NCBI GenBank assembly: GCA_032622095.1
Contig: CP136062.1
Location: 227,056,578 to 227,120,577, forward strand
DNA length: 64,000 nt
Origin: Siphonodentalium dalli
Taxonomy: Eukaryota; Mollusca; Scaphopoda; Gadilida; Siphonodentaliidae
Direction of reading: 5' to 3'
The notes under the pieces were generated by a model, which saw only the letters and a list, made by a program, of their open reading frames with translations, was not told where the DNA came from and searched no databases. Numbering within the stretch: position 1 is the first letter of the stretch; each line of letters starts with the position of its first letter. Positions 40,201-52,200 of this stretch are shown piece after piece. Position numbers and translations under genes: made by a program.

Positions 40201-43200
40201 GGAGGTGGTGTACATGAGATATATCATACTTCTATCCTCGTGAATGTGAGACGGGGTGATCACCTTCACTATGAATGTGGTGTACATGAGATATATCATA
40301 CTTCTATCCTCGTGAATGTGAGACGAGGTGATCACCTTCACTATAAATGTGGTGTACATGAGATATATCACACTTCTATCCTCGTGAATGTGAGACGAGG
40401 TGATCACCTTCACTATGAATGTGGTGTACATGAGATATCTCATACTTCTATCCTCGTGAATGTGAGACGAGGTGATCACCTTCACTATGAATGTGGTGTA
40501 CATGAGATATATCATACTTCTATCATCGTGAATGTGAGACGAGGTGATCACCTTCACTATGCATGTGGTGTACATGAGATATATCATACCTCTATCCTCG
40601 TGAATGTGAGACGAGGTGACCACCTTCACTATAAATGTGGTGTACATGAGATATATCACACTTCTATCCTCGTGAATGTGAGACGAGGTGATCACCTTCA
40701 CTATGAATGTGGTGTACATGAGATATCTCATACTTCTATCCTCGTGAATGTGAGACGAGGTGATCACCTTCACTATGAATGTGGTGTACATGAGATATAT
40801 CATACTTCTATCATCGTGAATGTGAGACGAGGTGATCACCTTCACTATGCATGTGGTGTACATGAGATATATCATACCTCTATCCTCGTGAATGTGAGAC
40901 GAGGTGATCACCTTCACTATGAATGTGGTGTACATGAGATATATCATACTTCTATCCTCGTGAATGTGAGACGAGGTGATCACCTTCACTATGAATGTGG
41001 TGTACATGAGATATCTCATACCTCTATCCTCGTGAATGTGAGACGAGGTGATCACCTTCACTATGAATGTGGTGTACATGAGATATATCATACTTCTATC
41101 CTCGTGAATGTGAGACGAGGTGATCACCTTCACTATGAATGTGGTGTACATGAGATATATCACACTTCTATCCTCGTGAATGTGAGACGAGGTGACCACC
41201 TTCAGTATGGAGGTGGTGTACATGAGATATATCACACTTCTATCCTCGTGAATGTGAGACGAGGTGATCACCTTCACTATGAATGTGGTGTACATGAGAT
41301 ATATCATACTTCTATCCTCGTGAATGTGAGACGAGGTGATCACCTTCACTATGAATGTGGTGTACATGAGATATCTCATACTTCTATCCTCGTGAATGTG
41401 AGACGAGGTGATCACCTTCACTATGAATGTGGTGTACATGAGATATATCATACTTCTATCCTCGTGAATGTGAGACGAGGTGATCACCTTCACTATGGAG
41501 GTGGTGTACATGAGATATATCATACTTCTATCCTCGTGAATGTGAGACGAGGTGATCACCTTCACTATGGAGGTGGTGTACATGAGATATATCATACTTC
41601 TATCCTCGTGAATGTGAGACGAGGTGATCACCTTCACTATGGAGGCGGTGTACATGAGATATATCATACTTCTATCCTCGTGAATGTGAGACGGGGTGAT
41701 CACCTTCACTATGAATGTGGTGTACATGAGATATATCACACTTCTATCCTCGTGAATGTGAGAGGAGGTGATCACCTTCACTATGAATGTGGTGTACATG
41801 AGATATATCATACTTCTATCCTCGTGAATGTGAGACGAGGTGATCACCTTCACTATGGAGGTGGTGTACATGAGATATATCATACTTCTATCATCGTGAA
41901 TGTGAGACGGGGTGATCACCTTCACTATGAATGTGGTGTACATGATATATATCATACTTCTATCCTCGTGAATGTGAGACGGGGTGATCACCTTCACCAT
42001 GAAGGTAATGTACATGAGATATATCATACTTCTATCCTGGTGAATGTGAGACGGGGTGATCACCTTCACTATGAATGCGGTGTACATGATATATATCATA
42101 CTTCTATCATCGTGAATGTGAGACGAGGTGATCACCTTCACTATGAATGTGGTGTACATGAGATATCTCATACTTCTATCCTCGTGAATGTGAGACGGGG
42201 TGATCACCTTCACTATGAATGTGGTGTACATGAGATATCTCATACTTCTATCATCGTGAATGTGAGACGAGGTGATCACATTCACTATGAATGTGGTGTA
42301 CATGAGATATCTCATACTTCTATCATCGTGAATGTGAGACGAGGTGATCACCTTCACTATGAATGTGGTGTACATGAGATATCTCATACTTCTATCCTCA
42401 TGAATGTGAGACGAGGTGATCACCTTCACTATGGAGGTGGTGTACATGAGATATATCATACTTCTATCCTCGTGAATGTGAGACGGGGTGATCACCTTCA
42501 CTATGAATGTGGTGTACATGAGATATATCATACTTCTATCCTCGTGAATGTGAGACGAGGTGATCACCTTCACTATAAATGTGGTGTACATGAGATATAT
42601 CACACTTCTATCCTCGTGAATGTGAGACGAGGTGATCACCTTCACTATGAATGTGGTGTACATGAGATATCTCATACTTCTATCCTCGTGAATGTGAGAC
42701 GAGGTGATCACCTTCACTATGAATGTGGTGTACATGAGATATATCATACTTCTATCATCGTGAATGTGAGACGAGGTGATCACCTTCACTATGCATGTGG
42801 TGTACATGAGATATATCACACTTCTATCCTCGTGAATGTGAGACGAGGTGATCACCTTCACTATGAATGTGGTGTACATGAGATATATCATACTTCTATC
42901 CTCGTGAATGTGAGACGAGGTGATCACCTTCACTATGGAGGTGGTGTACATGAGATATATCATACTTCTATCATCGTGAATGTGAGACGGGGTGATCACC
43001 TTCACTATGAATGTGGTGTACATGATATATATCATACTTCTATCCTCGTGAATGTGAGACGGGGTGATCACCTTCACCATGAAGGTGGTGTACATGAGAT
43101 ATATCATACTTCTATCCTCGTGAATGTGAGACGGGGTGATCACCTTCACTATGAATGTGGTGTACATGATATATATCATACTTCTATCATCGTGAATGTG

Positions 43201-46200
43201 AGACGAGTTGATCACCTTCACTATGAATGTGGTGTGCATGATATATCTCATACTTCTATCCTCGTGAATGTGAGACGAGGTGATCACCTTCACTATGAAT
43301 GTGGTGTACATGAGATATAACATACTTCTATCCTCGTGAATGTGAGACGGGGTGATCGTCTGTTGTCCTGTCTGTATTGCATGTTCTCCCAGCGTCACCG
43401 ATATGTCGGTTCCATTGCCAACAGTTTGCCTAATGAAAGTAACAAAATATAGTAATATATCTTTGTCAGACTGTTAAGTAAATTCTTGAAACACTAAGAG
43501 GGCATTATTAATCATAATAAGGGACCTGGTTAGGGCTCCCTGTTGTGTGGGGAGGGGAGCACTGGAAATTTCCAACTGCATCACCCCGCTTGAACCAAAC
43601 TCTCATTTTCGCGACATTCCATCCCCCCCCCCCCCACTTCCCTGGTGATTATTCAAGAACATAATGAGAACACCATCGTCAAAACTCGAGTCATAAACTC
43701 ATTTTAATTATAATTGTACCATGATGTTTGCATCGTTCATAGAGCACATGAGTGTATTTCGCACTAATCCATGGCTCAAATACATTCGTTTGTTGCATAT
43801 ATTCTGTTGAGTATATATAATAGGAGATGGTCCCAAAAATGGCCGGTTTTAGTGTACAGTACCTCTTTATTAGTAACAAAAAATGGTATATAAAACATTC
43901 AATTTTATTCAGACAATGGGATTGGAGGACAAGTTCTGGTCTCACTATGGGTACCACCCCTTTCCCATTTTATAGCATATAAGAACTCAAAATTGTTCTG
44001 AAGGTGTTAATCTGAATCTTTCCAATTCAAATGTTCAAATATTAACTTGATACGTCGTTATCCCATTAACGATGGTCAATATCTTCCAATAACAAGTTGT
44101 ATATGATTTTCTGGATATAACATAATAAATATGAGTCGAAGACCCCTGTCCGGAATCGCTTCTATCAATTAGTGTTGTTTTTTAAATCCCATTTTCTGGT
44201 ATAATACATATACTTATTTGGGATGCCAGGCGGTCTCATATACAATCATGTAGATATATAGTTCTCCCGCTCGCTATGCTCCGAACGTTTCCGCGGAGAT
44301 CGTGGAAACATTCGAAGAGTAAAAAGCGGGAGAACTCTATCTCTATCTGAGATCGCCTGAAGTTTCAGGCCGGCTGTTTTAACCCTTTACCCAACAAACC
44401 GGCCAAAAACGGCCAAATAAAGCTGCAACAGCCTAAATTATCTTGGGTCTGTCTCAATAAAACCATACAAATATGGATATCATTGGAACCGGCTCATTGA
44501 CCACATTGTGATGGTTACAGTTATGCCCTGTGCCAATGCATTCTCTTATATATGCGAGTCGACCATAGGTCGCCTCGCATATATAAGAGAATGCATTGGC
44601 CTAAAAAAACACTTTTTACCATTTTTTCTTACATTCTTTAACAATTTTATAATTTTTAATATGTTAAGCCAATGCATTCTCTTATATATGCGAGGCGACC
44701 TATGGTCGACTCGCATATATAAGAGAATGCATTGGCACAGGGCCCTTCTGTTGGGTAAAGGGTTAAACAAATAGCCTGTAAAATGTTCCAATTGATTGTA
44801 TGGATATAATATTATAAGCAGTTTTTCCGGACAGGGTTCTTCGATTCATAAGTATTATTTTATACACAGGAAACAATATACAACTCGTTCCAGGAAGAGA
44901 TAAACCACATTTAAAGACCCTTATAACGTTCGTGCTCCAGATTAGTTCTATTCTGAGCCATCAACGAACAGTTTTGATCAAGAACTGTGACAAAAATATA
45001 TATTTCGATATACTACAACATATTTTTGCCCATAAATATCCTCAGAACGATAGGAAAACTTGTTTCAGCCTTTTAAGGCAATCGTGCATGTAACTGCATA
45101 CTTATGTATATAAATTTATCGGTTGTTTATTTTTAGCTTCAACATTAATACAACGGTTCTTTTTCTAAAAGATTGCTATAAATTTATAGTGGGCTGAGTT
45201 ATGGACCACCTTAACCATGTATATACTAAATACTCATTAACGACTAGTTATTCCTTATCCAATGTTCACATAATAAGATCAACGGTCGATTGTTGAACTT
45301 ATTATCTAAACATTTCCCGCCTAAGAATGTGAATTTATATTCACTCTTATTATCTATCGCCTGCTTATATATCATGAACACCACTCCAAATGAATAATAG
45401 ACCATTCCAATGTATACTTATATAACTGAGTGGGAGAATACATTTGGTATAGTGGAGTGGAAGGCGGGCATTGCACCATCGGGGGTTGGGGAGCCCCAAC
45501 CGACCTTAAGTCAACCGGCTGGCATTGCACCCTCTTCCTAGAGTTGAGCCCGTAGTACAACAGACTAAGGGAACTGGAGTTCACGCACAGCACTAAAATA
45601 GGGCATTATGTATCAACTATTCACAACTCTAAACAATATATGTACATATCAACGCACAAAACTCACACGGGTAAATCAAGGTAAATCTTCTCCGCCGGTC
45701 CTGGTTCTGAATGGGGGTGGGGCTTTGCTTCTTGCTTTGGTGGCATCCACCTCATGCACGGTATATATAGGCAACCACCTACTGTGCATGAGCTTATATC
45801 AATCTAACAAACTCTACAAACGCTCTTCGGCGGAATTAAGGCAACAAACAGTGGGTTGTAGGAGAGGGCCGACGGCCCTTTCAAATCTTCCCGGGTATCA
45901 CCCAAAACTCCAAACTCTCTCATTTGGTATATAAAGGGTTAATCGTGTAGCCGGTCCTATTGGTTAACCCTTTATCCAACAGAACGGCCCTGTGCCAATG
46001 CATTCTCTTATATATGCGAGTCGACCATAGGTCAATGCATTCTCTTATATATGCGAGGCGACCTATGGTCGACTCGCATATATAAGAGAATGCATTGGCA
46101 CAGGGCATAACTGTAACCATCACAATGTGGTCAATGAGCCGGTTCCAATGATATCCATATTTGTATGGTATTATTGAGACAGACCCAAGATAATTTAGGC

Positions 46201-49200
46201 TGTTGCAGCTTTATTTGGCCGGTTTTGGCCGGTTTGTTGGGTAAAGTGTTAACCCTCGTTCGCTCAGCTCACTCAGGTTTTACCAGGCCCGGCTCCCCTC
46301 GACAATTATGTCACGTAATCATCGAAACCAATTGATTACTCTCTATATAAATTCACTCTCGACAGACATTCCGTGGTGGTAATAATATAAAATAATAATA
46401 AAATAATAATAAAATAAAATAATATAAAACACAAACTCTAGACAGACATTCCGTGGTGGTAATAATATAAAAAAAAATTAAAATAATAATAAAATAAAAT
46501 AATATTAAACACACAATCTAGACAGACATTACATTCCGTGGTGATAATAATATAATTTTTTTTTTTAAATAACAATAAAATAAAATAATATTAAACTCAC
46601 ACTCTAGACAGACATTCCGTGGTGGTAATAATATAAAACAAATATTAAAATAATAATAAAATAAAATAATATTAAACTCACACTCTAGACAGACAATCCG
46701 TGGTGGTAATAATATAAAATAATAATAAAATAATATAAAACTCATACTCTAGACAGACATTCCGTGGTGGTAATAATATAACAAAAAATAAAAATAAAAA
46801 TAAAATAATGAAATAATATAAAACTCATACTCTAGACAGACATTCCGTGGTGGTAATAATATAAAATAATAATAAAATAATATAAAACTCACACTCTAGA
46901 CAGACATTCCGTGGTGGTAATAACATAAAAAAAAAAAAAATAATGAAATAATATAAAACTCATACTCTAGACAGACATTCCGTGGTGGTAATAATATAAA
47001 ATAATAATAAAATAATATAAAACTCACACTCTAGACAGACATTCCGTGGTGGTAATAATATAAAAAAAAAATTAAAATAATCATAATAAATAGAGAATAC
47101 CTACGAGTTTTGGTTGAATACCCGAATTATCTCATGAGTGGGTGCAAGGAAGTACAGAATTTCCACGAGCGGCTGCAAGCCGCGAGTGGAAATTCTGTAC
47201 TTCCTTGCACCCACGAATGAGATAATCCGGGTATTCAACCAAAACCCGTAGGTTTTCTTTTTATTATATGCGCTATAAACCGCACCAAAACTGCTAATTT
47301 TGTCCTACAGTTCACTTCAAATTGTTAGAAAGCTTCGACATTTGCATTTTGTTTACATTCCATCAATTGATTTGCTCACCACCGAATGACAAATATCGAG
47401 CATAGCCGCCATAAGAAATAGTCCCCATTGTTTTATTCTTAAATGATGCTAGAAAATTAATGTATACATAATTTAGTGATAAGAATATATTAAAACAAAT
47501 GAGTTAACATTATAACAATTAAATAACAGTTTATGAACCGTGAAAATCAATAATTACAACAATAGTCCGGCTGTTATTGATACGCTTTGAAACTTAATGT
47601 GATTCGCCGCTATAAACCGGAAGTAATCTCCGAAAAAGTAATACTATTGTGTTATCCATCGAGTCGGTCAGTGTTATCCATCGAGTCGGTCCAGGCGATG
47701 GATATAACACTCTACGCCACGGCAATTTCCCACTATTTAATGGGGAAGCATATAATAAAATAAAATAATATTAAACTCACACTCTTAATAGACATTCCGT
47801 GGTGGTAATAATATAAAACAAATATTAAAATAATAATAAAATAAAGAATATAAAACTCACACTCTAGACAGACAATCTGTGGTGGTAATAATATAAAAAA
47901 TAAAAAAATAAACTAATATAAAACTCACACATTCCGTGGTGGTAATAATATAAATAATAATAAAATAGCGATAAAATAATAATGAAATAATATGAAACTC
48001 ATACTCTAGACAGACATTCCGTGGCGGTAATAATATAAATAATAATAAAATAATATAAAACTCACACTCTAGACAGACATTCCGTGGCGGTAATAATATA
48101 AATAATAATAAAATAACAATAAAATAATAATGAAATAATAATGAAATAATATAAAACTCATACTCTAGACAGACATTCCGTGGTGGTAAAAATATAAAAT
48201 AATAATGAAATAATAATGAAATATTAATGAAATAATATAAAACTCACACTCGAGACAGACATTCCTTGGTGGTAATAATCGTTTGGGAATTAACGATTAC
48301 CCCTGAGCAGAATGGGAGCGGAGACACCGTGTGCCTGAGCACTGCTATCCACGGATTTTGACACTGGGAACTAGTGGTTGAACCGCCACCAATGCGAGGG
48401 TTCATTCCTTCGTAACGAGAATATTCGCATTCTGAAAAGAGAGACAGCAACAGTTACTGTTCAAAATATTTTCAGGTTTCAAATTCAACCCAATAGCGTC
48501 AAAACTAAAGGGTTCTCTCTCCATATTTCATTTTTTTCGAGTATAAAGTTTTGACCGATCCCCGGTTCACATGTTCTCATTCTGTGTTTGCAAGATAGTA
48601 CAAAGCGGGTATGATATCTTGTGTAAAAATACTATTATATGACGAGTTTCGAGACAAAACATATGATATAATGGGTGTAATCACGAAAAAGCAATTTGGA
48701 GATAGAACAATTTATGTTTTTATTCCGTGCTTAAGTGGTTTTCGTGTTTTTCAATCGTTGAAACGTGCAAAAATCCCAAATCACGCCATTTTTTGTGTTA
48801 TTTTAACCAAATAATTATCCTAGAAATAAGATGTTCACAGTTAGGAGTGAGAAAGCATTATTTCCAACAAGTCACTTCGTTGGCACTCTGCCAAGTTCGG
48901 GTTCCATTGCTTTCTATTGAAGATCAAAGATACAACATTTTAGAACTCAAATTTATTTAATCACGTGGTACAAATAAATAGATCCATTGGTCCACAGTGG
49001 AGCTAGAACAATATAGCACTGTCAAAAAAGTGAGTTTTTGAGAAGGAACAGATTTACACAGCCTCTCGTTCAAATTTGGTATAGGTTAGACCCGATATCT
49101 GGTGATTTTTCTAACATGAAATCCCGCAACGAACCGGAAGATGGCAATATCTCATTTCTCCGACAAAATGGAGAAAGAACAGTTTACTTCTGACGCAACG

Positions 49201-52200
49201 CCATAGTAATTCCTCGATTTTCGTGGATCGAACTGAGCCGTTGCGGGCATGTCAATCACAAGTTAAAGGTACTCAATCCGATTCGACGCTCCTAATTTAC
49301 TATTTCTTTGGCTTTGGGGGTAAAACATATTTGATTCGAGTCAAGGAACCCACACATCAGAGTGATCAGATATCGATGTTTGAATTTTGTTAATTTTTGA
49401 TGATGTGGACCACATACACGTGCTCAGACACAGTGTGGGTGTAAGATGGATAACTCTAAAATCAAGTGATTAGATTATTATTGTTAATAATAACCACTTG
49501 ATTTTTGAGTTATCAATCTTAAACGACAGTAATGCGCCATATTACTTCTCCGTATATGGCAAGAGACGTGAGCAGAAAGTTAAAGCGCTTTGTGCTGGAG
49601 GTTGGAATGGTGATGTAGGTTCGTGATCTTAACACATATTAAAAATGATAAAATTGTCAAAGAATGTAGAAAAATATTATAAAAATTGTTAAAAAATGTA
49701 AGAAAAAATTATAAAATTGTTAAAGAATGTAAGAAACAATGGTAAAAAGTGTTTAAAAATAATTTGTTTAGGCCAACGCATTCTCTTATATATGCGAGGC
49801 GACCTATGGTCGACTCGCATATATAAGATAATGCATTGGCACAGAGCATAACTGTAACTATCACAATGTGGTCAATGAGCCGGTTCCAATGATATCCATA
49901 TTTGTATGGTTCTATTGAGACAGACCCAAGATAATTTAGGCTGTTGCAGCTTCATTTGGGCTATTTTTCTGTTGTATGTTGTGTATGGTTTGATATAATA
50001 CGCACTTTTTGTTGAGACACTGGTAGTGCTGGGAGCAGCGGTCGTTGTGGCTGGGGATCCACACGAGTATTGATAACTGTTCTGACATCCAGCGCACCAT
50101 CTAGTACAGGACCGACGATACAAGGCGTAATAATATGATACGCTCGGTGTCGGGGTCCACCCAGGTAGGCACGTCGTCCCTTCAAAAAACAGGCAAGATG
50201 TCAATCATTATTGAAATGCTTCTGGGTCGGAATAGTAAATCCAGATATATTTATTACTTATACCATACATCAATGCATCGTTGAAAGAAAACATGTTTAC
50301 ATATATATCCATAATATCAGAGTCATTGCGAGACGAATAAAAGAAGTATCAATGCAATAACATTATTCTGGTTGTAACCTTACTAACATATATGAAGGGC
50401 AGGGTAAACTAGTCACTGTATATAAGGCCAACAACACTCTTAGAACAAATGTGTATAAATACTACACAATATGTGTTACATTTGATCTTAAACAAAATTG
50501 TGTAGAATGCATCATGACATAAATGTGTCGTCAGAATTTTATCAACATTGAATATGAGTGAATATGTGAGTATATTATATTTAATAGATGAAATATTTTC
50601 TATTTGAGACATTAACCTCGTAAAAGCTGCCATAATACAAAATTGGCAGCGGCTTTAAAACTTTGTGCTACACAATTATGTGTTGTTCAGTTTTTACACA
50701 AACATAGTGTATAACAACGTTTAAAGCTACTGCCAATTGTTTGTTCTGTGGTTGCCTTTACGAGTTTTGTGTCTCCAATAGAACACATTCCATCTAATAA
50801 CTATGATACACTCACATATTCAATCATATTCAACGTTGATGATATTCCACCGACATATTTAATAATTATATGTCATGTGTCATTTCTACACAATTTTGTT
50901 TAAGATCAAATGTAACACATTTTGTGTAGTATTTATACACATTTGTTCTAAGAGTGAAGGACCCACACCATACCACTATAGGCACAGCCGTGCGGAGGCA
51001 TAGTATGGCTGAATAGGTCATTGTCGCATGGTTTCGAGCAAAAAGACACCCAGGATCTCTCAAACGGACAAAAAGACACACAGGGTGTCCCAAACAAGCA
51101 AAATGACACCCAGGATATCAAAGTCTCACCAAACAACGGGAATTTTGTTTAGTCGTCTGCTATTAATATTGGTCCAATTATCAAGGATACGGAACTGCGC
51201 TGCCAGTCAGACCCAAAGCCCATTTAAATTTCGTTGATATTTCACTCCGATCACAAACAAATAATTATCATAATAGTAATAGCAGAGGACTAAACAAAAT
51301 ACCCGTTGTTTGGTGAGACTTTGAGATCCTGGGTGTCATTTTGCCCGTTTGAGAGATCCTGTGTGTCTTTTTGCTCGAACCCATGACAATGACAATGACC
51401 TATTCAGCCATAGTATGCGGCATAACTCTGATCTCATCAAGTGGCTAATCGTCCCTCCATAATCTTGACAATGTAAAGAGTCTCCAAGCGATCGATGGTT
51501 TCTCATGGAGAACAAGATTCTTAGTTTAATTGGACAAAGAGCAGAGACGCGGATGCACGACCCCAAACATTGATGAATATGTTTTATCAGTTGAAAATTC
51601 CATGCCTGACCCAATTTAGTTAGAGATGAAAACAAAATGCCGTTTTATGTTAATTTTGATTTTCCAACCATCATTTAGTGTGACATTTGTTGAATAGTTT
51701 CTGCTCCTAATTTGGACAAAAATTGGCAAGAGTTTTCATAGAGCGGACACTCCCAACGGACACCCTTTAGCAACGTCCCTGGTCATAATGTTTCTCGTGG
51801 CTCTTAAAGGTACTCAATCCGATTAAGCACCCCTAAATTACTATTTCTTTGGCTTCAGGGGTAAAAAATATTTGATTCGAGTCGAGGAGCCCACCACCCA
51901 TCAAAGCTCAGAGTGATCAGATATTGATTTTTGAAGTTTGTTATTTCTCGAGATGTGTACTAATAATTGCCCCAGAAACACTTATTCAAACGGACGTAGA
52001 TGGATAACTCTAAAATCAAGTGGTAACGCAATTTTGACCGAGACCACCCTTTTGACGTCGTGTTTCTGGGCCACAAACAATAGAAATAACAAAACTTCAA
52101 AAATTTATATCTGATCACTCTGAGCGTTGATGGGTGGGTTCCTCGACTCGAATCAAATATTTTTTTACCCCCGAAGCCAAAGAAATAGTAATTTATGAGG

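Larger units (their letters stand above)
22413..43357 (-). repeat. Giant 72-bp array derived from the exon 4 / intron 4 junction, ~290 units
   Basis: The monomer (minus strand) starts GTGATCACCCCGTCTCACAT, then TCACGAGGATAGAA, then GTATGAGATATCTCATGTAC and ACCACATTCATAGTGAAG. Its first ~32 nt equal the last 32 nt of exon 4 (43357-43326, encoding ITPSHIHEDR), and the next bases are the intron-4 donor region. Each unit therefore carries a copy of the 5' splice site, mostly AGAA|GTATGA, with GTGTGA and AGAG|GTATGA variants; the proper exon has AGAA|GTATGT. Units are ~90-100% identical, 72 bp except for scattered 1-bp deletions and one 60-bp unit near 33300. Being a multiple of three and stop-free in several frames on both strands, it yields spurious ORFs of up to 1671 residues. 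Confidence 0.95.

Noticed and set aside
22413-43357. CRISPR-like array
   Set aside because: There are no unique spacers; the whole 72-bp unit is repeated head to tail, and the surrounding DNA is eukaryotic with spliced exons.
49872-50204. Exon 2 continuing to 49872 into the MITE
   Set aside because: An in-phase donor at 50005 joins exon 3 in frame and keeps the protease domain. The extension is encoded by a truncated TTAA MITE.
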